DNA from: Candidatus Aminicenantes bacterium UBA876
GTDB taxonomy: Bacteria > Acidobacteriota > Aminicenantia > UBA2199
Reading direction: 5' to 3'
Assembly: GCA_002294665.1 (NCBI GenBank)
Contig: DBFQ01000018.1
Coordinates: 1-5,402, forward strand
DNA: 5,402 nucleotides
The translations under genes were made by a program, and so were the position numbers. This document shows positions 1 through 5,402 of this stretch, one piece after another. The notes under the pieces were generated by a model. It searched no databases, had not been told where the DNA came from, and worked only from the letters and a program-made list of their open reading frames with translations. How positions within the stretch are numbered: position 1 is the stretch's first letter; every line of letters starts with the position of its first letter.

Positions 1-1904
1 ACGGGTTTTTTCGCATACTGCTCCAGGTACTTGCGTTCCGACTCCCACACTTCCTGGATGGTTGACGGCATATCCGCATAATAAGGCGGGATCAATCCCG
101 GCTTGAAACGCAGGCGCAGCTCCTGCAAATCCTGCGGATAAGTGGCAAAAAACGCTTCGGTCAACGGCCGCACCCCCACCAGTTTCAGGTCCCTGCGCAG
201 CCAGTTCCACAACATGGGCAACTCATCGAGCAACCAGCGGCGCATGAACCGGCCCCAGGGCGTCACGCGGAAATCAGCCCGGATTTTCCCCCCCTCTTCC
301 AACTGGTGGTGACGGTGGACATAGGATTGCAGGTATTCAGAATATGGATGCATAGTGCGTAGCTTGTAAATGCCAAGGATTTCGCCGTTTTTCCCCAACC
401 TGCGCTGGCGGAACACCGGCCCATAGGACGGCGTGCGATGCGACTGCGGCGGCCCGTTTTTGTGCAAGATGAAATAGATGCGGCCATCGATTACTTTCCA
501 GGAGATCACGTTGAAACCGCAATAGAACAGGCGCCCAAGGCATTCGGTAAACGAAAGTACGCGATTGCGCCCCCTGGATATGGCAAAATAGATTTTTTTC
601 ACAACCGGCAGCCTGGGCATCAGGCGTCGGTATAGAAAATCCGCAATCCAGAAGAGTCTCGCCAGCGGAAGCGAATAGCGCCTGATGAAGCGTTCACGCC
701 GCAATGTCAGCGATTCAAAATTCACCACCAGGATCCCCCCCGGTTTCAAGACCCGGTGGGCCTGGAGGAAAGCGAAATTAACGCGTCTGAAATCATTGAC
801 CCGGTGGAGGTTCATGATAAACTCCAGGCCGTTCTCCGGCAGTCGTTGCAGGGGACCTGCTGCCGGCGTTTCCAAAACCGCGGCACGGGTCACGTCCACG
901 GCCCCAAGGTCCAGGTTGTCGTCCAGGAATGCCATGAGTTCCGGTCGCCCGGCCAGGTAAACGGAAGCCAATTGCCCGCGCAGGAAAACGGACTGCAGTT
1001 CCGATTCCGGCAAACTGTAAGGGCCTTCAATACTTGCCGGTCGCGCCGCCTCGGTAATCGCGATGACACCCGGAACCGGAGCGTCCGTTACCCCCGTGGC
1101 CGTATCATCCGCGGCCGCGCCCAAGCGCAGGGCACGAAGCAAAGCCACGCCCAGGTTCTCCAACACAAAAAATGTCAGGATGGTCCCCAACACTATGGTT
1201 CGAGAGAAATGCTCCTGGCCGGTGATGAAAATGATCGAAACCACCATCACCAGCATCAGCCCCTGCCCTTTCCAGAACGGTGTCAGTGTGGGAATCAGAC
1301 CGCGATCGCGGCGCAGGCGGAAGCGGTGACTCATGAGCGCCGAAGCCAGCCAGGCCAGGCTCAGGCCCAGCAGCAGCAGGGGGAAATCTTCCCCCAACGC
1401 CAGGGTGCCGCGGTGGTAGTTGTAAACCAGCGCCAACGACAGGAACAGCAGGCAGATATCCATCAGGAACAGGATTCCCGTTACCGGCGCGCGCGTTTCC
1501 CCGCTTCTGCGCCGGAGCAGGTAGTGATGGGCAGTCAGGGCAAGGATTTCCATTCCCAGGAATGTTCCCAGGGTACCGTAGGTGATGAAGCGGGAAACAT
1601 GGTACCAGCCCTTGAGGTAAAGCAGCAACGATACGGCCCCGGTCAGGGCCACCCCCACCTGCAGGAAGGGGCGCACCCGCGACACGAATTCCGGGTTCTC
1701 CAGGCGCATGAACTTGCCCGACAGCAGGGTGAATACCAGCCAGAAACCCAGGATCCAGGGCACCAGGAGTTGAAACTCCGGCTCGATCCACAAATGTCCC
1801 CGCCGCAGGGCGTAGGCGCCGATAAATGACCCCAACAACAACAGGAAGTCGCCTGTAAGAAGCCAGACATAATACCGGCCACGCTCAACGTAACGATGAT
1901 TCAT
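1..1904 (-). CDS. Polyprenyl-phosphate sugar-1-phosphate transferase with N-terminal multi-TM domain (C-terminus cut by window edge)
   Basis: This is the likely initiating phosphoglycosyl transferase. By family, it transfers a sugar phosphate from a nucleotide sugar to undecaprenyl phosphate at the inner membrane. The frame is open without a stop from ATG 1904 to base 1, giving 634 full codons; perhaps a few tens of residues are missing. About eight hydrophobic segments lie near residues 11-33, 46-63, 80-97, 106-128, 141-162, 174-192, 215-228 and 235-258. Residues 275-480 form a soluble Rossmann/methyltransferase-like part (NLHRVND at 365-371, VLKPGG at 385-390, GRLFYCGF at 457-464) with no clear glycine-rich SAM motif. 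The catalytic domain starts at YGPVFRQRRLG (494-504). It continues with KLRTMHPYSEYL (514-525), DELPMLWN (560-567, Asp560-Glu561 matching the catalytic pair of the family), VGVRPL (576-581) and FKPGLIPP (600-607). The usual KRxFD plus hydrophobic hairpin before this domain is not seen. The start has a weak GAAG five bases upstream and no in-frame start close above it. The acceptor sugar cannot be told. Confidence 0.9.
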   Translation of the reverse strand, partial: MNHRYVERGRYYVWLLTGDFLLLLGSFIGAYALRRGHLWIEPEFQLLVPWILGFWLVFTLLSGKFMRLENPEFVSRVRPFLQVGVALTGAVSLLLYLKGWYHVSRFITYGTLGTFLGMEILALTAHHYLLRRRSGETRAPVTGILFLMDICLLFLSLALVYNYHRGTLALGEDFPLLLLGLSLAWLASALMSHRFRLRRDRGLIPTLTPFWKGQGLMLVMVVSIIFITGQEHFSRTIVLGTILTFFVLENLGVALLRALRLGAAADDTATGVTDAPVPGVIAITEAARPASIEGPYSLPESELQSVFLRGQLASVYLAGRPELMAFLDDNLDLGAVDVTRAAVLETPAAGPLQRLPENGLEFIMNLHRVNDFRRVNFAFLQAHRVLKPGGILVVNFESLTLRRERFIRRYSLPLARLFWIADFLYRRLMPRLPVVKKIYFAISRGRNRVLSFTECLGRLFYCGFNVISWKVIDGRIYFILHKNGPPQSHRTPSYGPVFRQRRLGKNGEILGIYKLRTMHPYSEYLQSYVHRHHQLEEGGKIRADFRVTPWGRFMRRWLLDELPMLWNWLRRDLKLVGVRPLTEAFFATYPQDLQELRLRFKPGLIPPYYADMPSTIQEVWESERKYLEQYAKKP

Positions 1905-1927
1905 GATGACTTCTTTTTCTGCCCCGG

Positions 1928-1945
1928 ATTATGGATGGTCATAAT
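1928..1945. other. Short inverted repeat between flippase and sugar-transferase genes
   Basis: ATTATG (1928-1933) and CATAAT (1940-1945) form a perfect six-base stem with a six-base loop, 24 bases before the sugar-transferase start codon. The stem is A/T-rich and has no T-run after it on the minus strand, so it does not look like a rho-independent terminator. The rest of the 110-base gap (1905-2014) shows no clear promoter. Confidence 0.25.
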
Positions 1946-2014
1946 AGCAATTTTAAGCCGTTTTTCGGGAATTTCCGGCAAACAACTCCAGTGTATTTTT
2001 GCATATGAGAGTAA

Positions 2015-3439
2015 TTATTTTCGCGACCGAAGAATCGCGAAGGTCTCAAGAATCAATTGCTTGTGAAAACCCCAGGTCATCAAAACTGACAGCACCACCA
2101 TCATGTTCAGTTTTGAGAATAAGCTTATGTGTAGAGGGATTGATCGGACCAGGGCCTCCACTGCAATCAATCCCACGGCTGTCATCAATGGACCGGACAA
2201 CTCCGATATCAGGGTAGTGAACGAAAAACGGACAAAGCGGTTCATCACGACCAGGACCAGAACAAAAGACAGAACCTTGGCAACAACCAACAGGTACGCC
2301 ACGGTCAGAATGCCATGCATGGCTCCGACAAGTATTGCAGCGACGGTTAATGCCGTGCGTACCAATCCTACGTACGTGGAAACTTCCGGCTTGCCGATAC
2401 TGGCGAATACCACCCCCCCCACCTGGCTGATGGACTGGACAGCCCCGGCAAAGCAAAGGATCTGGACAATGGGCAACGCGTCATTCCACTTGTGACCAAA
2501 AACGAAATTAATGATCAAGTGTGCATTCAGAGACAGAATCACCATGGTTGGGAAAGTAATCAGTGCGATCATGCGCATTGATCTGAAATAGGCGTTAATC
2601 AATTTGATCCGATTCTCCCGAATGGCGGAAAAAGATGGAAAAAGCACTCCGCTGAAAATGTAGGAAATTCGTTTTACCGGCGTGTACATGATATTGTAGG
2701 CAAAGGCATAGTAACCAAGGATCACGGATGAAAAAACCTTGCCCAACACCAGGTAATCGATATTGCGATCCACATACAAAACGGAACTGGATATCTTGAA
2801 CTTCACCGAATACCACACCATGGACTTAATGGCTGAAAACCGGAAAACACGGGAAGGCTTCCAGGCAGATATGAGGAGAATCAAAATCATCCTTATTACC
2901 GTTGCGCTCAATGTATGCAGCACAAGAGCATACACGCCTATACCGGCAAATGCCGCAACCACTCCTGTTACAGCGCCCGCAAAAGTTGCAGTAAGGGATA
3001 TGCGACTGAGTATTTTGAATTCGATGTCCCTTTCCAGGATCTTTGCATGTGTTGAGAAAATCGGCGTAATTAAAATATTGACTGCCAGGCACAAAACCAC
3101 CATGGTGAGTCTGGGCTCATCGTAAAAGGAAGCCGCCCATGAGGCGGTGCCCACCACAATAAAGAAAGTAAAAAGGGAAAAAACAAAGTTGATCCAGTAA
3201 AGAGAAGACAATTGCTCCTGAGATGATTTCTGGTCATGTATAATGGCTGAACCGAACCCCAGGTTGGTAAACATGGATATGAACCCGATATAGGTTGTTG
3301 AAATGGCGATCAATCCAAAATCAGAAGGCATGAGCAAGCGGGCCAACACGATGTTGACAGCAATGGCAGTAAACTGCTGCAGGATATTGGTCAAGGCCAG
3401 GTAAAACCCGCCCTTAACAATCTTATGCTTCAAATTCAT
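2015..3439 (-). CDS. Wzx-like polysaccharide flippase (MOP superfamily, PST family)
   Basis: An integral membrane protein of 474 residues, the normal size for PST/Wzx flippases, which move undecaprenyl-diphosphate-linked repeat units from the inner to the outer face of the cytoplasmic membrane. The sequence is hydrophobic along its length, with a count consistent with 12-14 helices. It shows the family's N-terminal pattern (KIVKGGFYLALTNILQQ, then LARLLMPSDFGLIAI) and a mid-protein stretch, VDRNIDYLVLGKVFSSVILGYYAFAYN, very like WzxC-type exporters. I chose ATG 3439 because family members begin directly with this basic stretch. A TTG at 3496 in the same frame would add 19 residues of unfamiliar sequence. 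No strong ribosome binding site is visible at either. It lies 103 bases after wecB and 110 bases before the sugar transferase, on the same strand, so co-transcription is likely. Base composition is clearly lower in GC than both neighbours, as is common for wzx genes. An eight-base G run (2413-2420) encodes part of Val340-Gly-Gly-Val343. Confidence 0.92.
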   Translation of the reverse strand: MNLKHKIVKGGFYLALTNILQQFTAIAVNIVLARLLMPSDFGLIAISTTYIGFISMFTNLGFGSAIIHDQKSSQEQLSSLYWINFVFSLFTFFIVVGTASWAASFYDEPRLTMVVLCLAVNILITPIFSTHAKILERDIEFKILSRISLTATFAGAVTGVVAAFAGIGVYALVLHTLSATVIRMILILLISAWKPSRVFRFSAIKSMVWYSVKFKISSSVLYVDRNIDYLVLGKVFSSVILGYYAFAYNIMYTPVKRISYIFSGVLFPSFSAIRENRIKLINAYFRSMRMIALITFPTMVILSLNAHLIINFVFGHKWNDALPIVQILCFAGAVQSISQVGGVVFASIGKPEVSTYVGLVRTALTVAAILVGAMHGILTVAYLLVVAKVLSFVLVLVVMNRFVRFSFTTLISELSGPLMTAVGLIAVEALVRSIPLHISLFSKLNMMVVLSVLMTWGFHKQLILETFAILRSRK

Positions 3440-3514
3440 GATTTTCGATGACAAGACCTGAGAAAATCCATTATTCAAGAGTAAGGCAACAGGCAAGTGA
3501 ATGCGTTTTCAAAA

Positions 3515-3529
3515 ATTATACTCAGTATA
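3515..3529 (-). promoter_or_regulatory. Candidate -10 box and overlapping dyad before the flippase gene
   Basis: On the minus strand, 3520-3515 reads TATAAT, an exact sigma-70-type -10 box. It partly overlaps a perfect dyad TATACTCAGTATA (3517-3529, plus-strand reading, six-base arms, one-base centre). Transcription would begin about 70 bases before ATG 3439. No good -35 box is seen at normal spacing, and the region is A/T-rich, so this may be chance. If real, it would give the flippase and sugar transferase their own promoter inside the cluster. Confidence 0.3.
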
Positions 3530-3542
3530 TACTTTTAAAGAC

Positions 3543-4706
3543 TCACTCATGCATACACGATGAAATGACCGTAATGATTCGTTTTGAACTTTCACCATCC
3601 CAGAATTCAGGTACCTTGCCTAATTTTTTCTTTCCCGCAAGAATGATCGTGATCAACTTCTCGGCATGAGCCAGATCCATGCCTGCCAAATGGTTTGTGC
3701 CCTGCTCCACCGTTATCGGCCGTTCCGTGGAATCTCGTAATGTCACACATGGCACGCCCAGCCAGGTGGTTTCCTCCTGGATTCCGCCGCTGTCCGTAAT
3801 CACCAGCGTGGCTTCCCGTACCAGGGCCAGAAAGTCCAGGTACCCCAGGGGTTCTGAGACACGTACTCCCGGTGAGAAGCGATCGGTCAGGTGGAACCGC
3901 TCCAGCGCAGCCCGGGTACGCGGGTGCAGGGGAAAAACAAGGGACAGGCGCTCAGAAAGGCAATTAAGCCAGTCAACCAATTCCCCCAAGCGCTTTGGAT
4001 CATCGACGTTGGCCGGCCGGTGCAACGTGACCACACCGAACTTCACCTTAATCAAGTTCTTATCCGTACGGATAGTAGATGCATGGATCTTCGGCATGGC
4101 ATGAACCAGGGAGTCGATCATCACATTGCCCACATGCACTACCATGGCGTTTTCCTGAGGACTGGGGAAACCAGGTTTTGGCAGGTCGGGGTCATCCCAG
4201 GCATAGACATTGGTGAATCCTTCGGCTTTCAGGTTTTCCAGACCGGCCGGCTCAGACACGAAAAGCAGGCTGGACAAACGGTCCGTGAGCACGCGATTGA
4301 CCTCTTCGGGCATAGACCAGTCCCGCGAACGCAGACCCGCTTCCACGTGGGCCACGGGAATCTTCAGCTTGGCCGCCGCCAGGCCGCAAGCCACGGTGGA
4401 GTTGACATCCCCCACCACCACGACCAGGCGGGGGGCCTGATCCTGAAGCACCTTTTCGAAACCTTCCAGGATGCGCGCCGTCTGTTCCGCGTGGCTTCCC
4501 GAACCAACGCCAAGGTGGACATCCGGTTCGGGAATCTCCAGGTCCTGAAAAAACTTCCGTGACAGAGCATCATCGTAATGCTGACCCGTATGAACCAATA
4601 TCGGTTTCAAACCCGGCGATTTCCGCATCTCCCGCATCAACGGGGCGATCTTGACGAAGTTGGGCCTGGCGCCCGCTACCAAAACTACCTTTGCTGTTTT
4701 CACCAT
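3543..4706 (-). CDS. wecB: UDP-N-acetylglucosamine 2-epimerase (non-hydrolysing)
   Basis: A cytoplasmic epimerase of 387 residues (family usually about 370-390) that interconverts UDP-GlcNAc and UDP-ManNAc, supplying ManNAc-type sugars for surface glycans. It has the GT-B fold signature set: GARPNFVKIAPL (12-23), HTGQHYD (39-45), GDVNST (99-104), HVEAGLRS (120-127), PEEVNR (133-138), TLHRPANVDD (227-236), FPLHPRT (258-264), DSGGIQEE (305-312) and a C-terminal ERPITVEQGTN (328-338). Asp100, Glu122, Glu134 and His229 correspond to the residues known as catalytic in E. coli WecB. The start is firm: an in-frame TAG lies four codons upstream of ATG 4706. The ribosome binding site is weak (GTGAG only three bases away). 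Residues about 166-188 form an acidic/proline-rich insert before VHVGNVMIDSL, longer than in the textbook enzymes. Relatives such as WbpI-type 2,3-diacetamido-sugar epimerases share these motifs, so the exact substrate is inferred. No wecC-like dehydrogenase is in the window. It is the first of three same-strand genes. Confidence 0.93.
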   Translation of the reverse strand: MVKTAKVVLVAGARPNFVKIAPLMREMRKSPGLKPILVHTGQHYDDALSRKFFQDLEIPEPDVHLGVGSGSHAEQTARILEGFEKVLQDQAPRLVVVVGDVNSTVACGLAAAKLKIPVAHVEAGLRSRDWSMPEEVNRVLTDRLSSLLFVSEPAGLENLKAEGFTNVYAWDDPDLPKPGFPSPQENAMVVHVGNVMIDSLVHAMPKIHASTIRTDKNLIKVKFGVVTLHRPANVDDPKRLGELVDWLNCLSERLSLVFPLHPRTRAALERFHLTDRFSPGVRVSEPLGYLDFLALVREATLVITDSGGIQEETTWLGVPCVTLRDSTERPITVEQGTNHLAGMDLAHAEKLITIILAGKKKLGKVPEFWDGESSKRIITVISSCMHE

Positions 4707-4742
4707 TTGCTCACGCTAAACAAATTCTGACATGGAGGAGAG

Positions 4743-4760
4743 TAATTTTGAATTTTGAAT
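4743..4760. repeat. Left arm of 18-base inverted repeat flanking the four-helix-bundle gene
   Basis: TAATTTTGAATTTTGAAT here is the exact reverse complement of 5341-5358. The arm is built from the word TTTTGAAT and continues into related words up to about 4779 (GATGAATATTGAATTGAAA). The stretch 4741-4800 has only 16 G/C in 60 bases. It ends about 37 bases before the wecB start codon, so it sits in the probable wecB promoter region. Confidence 0.75.
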
Positions 4761-4889
4761 GATGAATATTGAATTGAAACAAACGTTACCAACCCCTATT
4801 CATATATCTTCTCAACAACTGGATCAGTATATCTTAATATCTTCCTTTTGGTCTTCTTCTTGCTATCAACTCCATGTAATAAAAATACT

Positions 4890-4905
4890 ATTCCTGACAG
4901 GGAAT
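4890..4905 (+). promoter_or_regulatory. Short inverted repeat in the leader of the four-helix-bundle gene
   Basis: ATTCC and GGAAT are separated by six bases, and a T-G wobble pair can extend the stem to six pairs. It sits 22 bases before the ribosome binding site. It could be an operator or a weak leader hairpin. No convincing -35/-10 pair was found in 4791-4926, so the promoter of this gene is not placed. Confidence 0.2.
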
Positions 4906-4926
4906 GCTTTCTCATCGGGTACTCTT

Positions 4927-4930
4927 GGAG
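4927..4930 (+). promoter_or_regulatory. Ribosome binding site of the four-helix-bundle gene
   Basis: GGAG lies nine bases before ATG 4940. It decides between this start and the in-frame ATG at 4946, favouring the first. It is the clearest Shine-Dalgarno site among the genes of this window. Confidence 0.7.
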
Positions 4931-4939
4931 TAATTTATA

Positions 4940-5320
4940 ATGAATATGAAACGAGAGAACATTGTAAGAAAAAAGAGTTTTTCTTTCGCGCTCAAGATCA
5001 TCGATTTGTACCGCTTTCTTGTCCAGAAGCGGGAATATGTGCTCTCAAGGCAGATTCTTCGTTCCGGAACATCGATCGGGGCCAATATCGAGGAAGCCCA
5101 GGCAGCTGTCAGCCGCAAGGATTTTGTCAACAAGATCGGCATCGCCTCCAAGGAAGCTCGTGAAACCCGATACTGGCTCTTATTGCTCATTGAGTCTGAA
5201 TTCCTGGTTGGTTATCAAGATACATCATTGATTCAAAATGAACTTGAAGAGATCATCAAGATTTTAACCAGCATCGTTAAAACCACCCGCCAGAAATCCG
5301 AAGTTATTCGAAAGAAATGA
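4940..5320 (+). CDS. Four-helix-bundle protein, S23 / 23S rRNA intervening-sequence family
   Basis: A small 126-residue protein of the family first seen encoded inside intervening sequences of 23S rRNA genes and structurally related to Avd of diversity-generating retroelements; its cellular job is not established. Family marks are KSFSFALKIIDLYRFLV (12-28), the signature RSGTSIGANIEEAQ (41-54), DFVNKIGIASKEARETRYWL (61-80) and LEEIIKILTSIVKT (102-115). Together they give four amphipathic helices with a basic tail. The start at 4940 is supported by GGAG at 4927-4930, nine bases upstream. A second ATG six bases further on would be spaced less well. The length is normal for the family and nothing is broken. 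It stands alone on the plus strand, divergent from wecB, between A/T-rich repeats. No rRNA sequence or reverse transcriptase is in the window, so it is neither a typical intervening sequence nor an obvious retroelement accessory gene. Confidence 0.92.
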   Translation: MNMKRENIVRKKSFSFALKIIDLYRFLVQKREYVLSRQILRSGTSIGANIEEAQAAVSRKDFVNKIGIASKEARETRYWLLLLIESEFLVGYQDTSLIQNELEEIIKILTSIVKTTRQKSEVIRKK

Positions 5321-5340
5321 ATTCACTCCCCGGGATTTTT

Positions 5341-5402
5341 ATTCAAAATTCAAAATTATTCATTCAAAATTACGTTACCGTTTTTTGTTTTCAATTCAAA
5401 AT
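5341..5402. repeat. Right A/T-rich repeat tract flanking the four-helix-bundle gene (runs off the window)
   Basis: Bases 5341-5358 are the exact inverted copy of 4743-4760. A further TTCAAAATTA word follows at 5364-5373 and a TTTCAATTCAA at 5389-5399, which is the inverted copy of TTGAATTGAAA at 4769-4779. An eight-base direct repeat, ACGTTACC, is also shared (4783-4790 and 5372-5379). The tract begins 20 bases after the gene's stop codon and reaches the right edge, so its full length is unknown. Confidence 0.75.

Noticed and set aside
337..543. Possible frameshift in the sugar transferase, because other minus-strand frames are open near its C-terminal half
   Set aside because: I translated the main frame from 1904 to base 3 triplet by triplet. 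There is no stop, and the family motifs before and after this stretch are in one frame.
1105..1791. Minus-strand open frame of 228 codons in another frame
   Set aside because: It overlaps the real transferase frame, has Pro/Gly/Ala-rich low-quality sequence, and breaks none of the family motifs seen in the true frame.
756..1829. Long plus-strand open frame of 357 codons
   Set aside because: It lies exactly antisense, codon on codon, to the sugar-transferase frame. Its protein is rich in Gln, Arg and Gly with no recognisable domain, as expected when a Leu-rich GC-rich membrane gene is read backwards.
1957..1979. GCCG / CGGC inverted repeat after the flippase stop as a terminator
   Set aside because: The stem is only four pairs with a long loop, and no T-run follows on the minus strand.
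3891..4562. Plus-strand open frame of 223 codons opposite wecB
   Set aside because: It is antisense to a gene with complete family motifs and has no ribosome binding site or known domain.
4759..5163. Plus-strand open frame of 134 codons beginning in the left repeat
   Set aside because: It starts inside repeat sequence and reads the four-helix-bundle gene in the wrong frame. The GGAGGAG at 4735-4741 is too far from its ATG to support it.
4940..5320. Avd-like accessory gene of a diversity-generating retroelement
   Set aside because: The family is related, but no reverse transcriptase, template repeat or variable repeat is visible in the window.

Overview
This 5.4 kb bacterial window carries part of a surface-polysaccharide (O-antigen, capsule or exopolysaccharide-like) gene cluster on the minus strand. 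Next to it, on the plus strand, is a small solitary gene for an S23-type four-helix-bundle protein flanked by A/T-rich repeats. The gene families (an undecaprenyl-phosphate-type sugar transferase, a PST/Wzx flippase and a WecB-type epimerase) fit a Gram-negative or related environmental bacterium. The sugar transferase belongs to a form I remember mainly from Bacteroidetes-like genomes, but the GC-rich codon use of two of the three genes is not typical of that group, so I do not assign a phylum.

Layout, following minus-strand transcription from right to left. wecB (4706-3543) makes UDP-ManNAc from UDP-GlcNAc. After 103 bases comes a Wzx-like flippase (start 3439, stop at 2015), which would move lipid-linked repeat units across the inner membrane. 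After another 110 bases comes a large sugar transferase (start 1904) that runs off the left edge of the window. Its 634 visible codons contain about eight N-terminal membrane segments, a Rossmann/methyltransferase-like middle part, and a C-terminal phosphoglycosyl transferase domain that would load the first sugar phosphate onto the lipid carrier. Together the three genes cover sugar-nucleotide supply, initiation of the lipid-linked glycan and its export. Glycosyltransferases, a polymerase and a UDP-ManNAc dehydrogenase would have to lie outside the window.

To the right of wecB, and divergent from it, the S23-like gene (4940-5320, +) has a good ribosome binding site. It sits between A/T-rich repeat tracts built from the word TTTTGAAT. 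These include a perfect 18-base inverted repeat (4743-4760 and 5341-5358), and the repeats run to the right edge. This looks like a repeat-flanked cassette placed directly upstream of wecB.

The most interesting points are the unusual build of the sugar transferase, which appears to lack the usual membrane re-entrant helix before the catalytic domain; the repeat-flanked S23-like cassette outside any rRNA gene; the G8/G7 homopolymer tracts inside the flippase and transferase genes; and the clear GC drop in the flippase. I found no tRNA, rRNA, CRISPR array or transposase. No gene-free stretch exceeds 300 bases.
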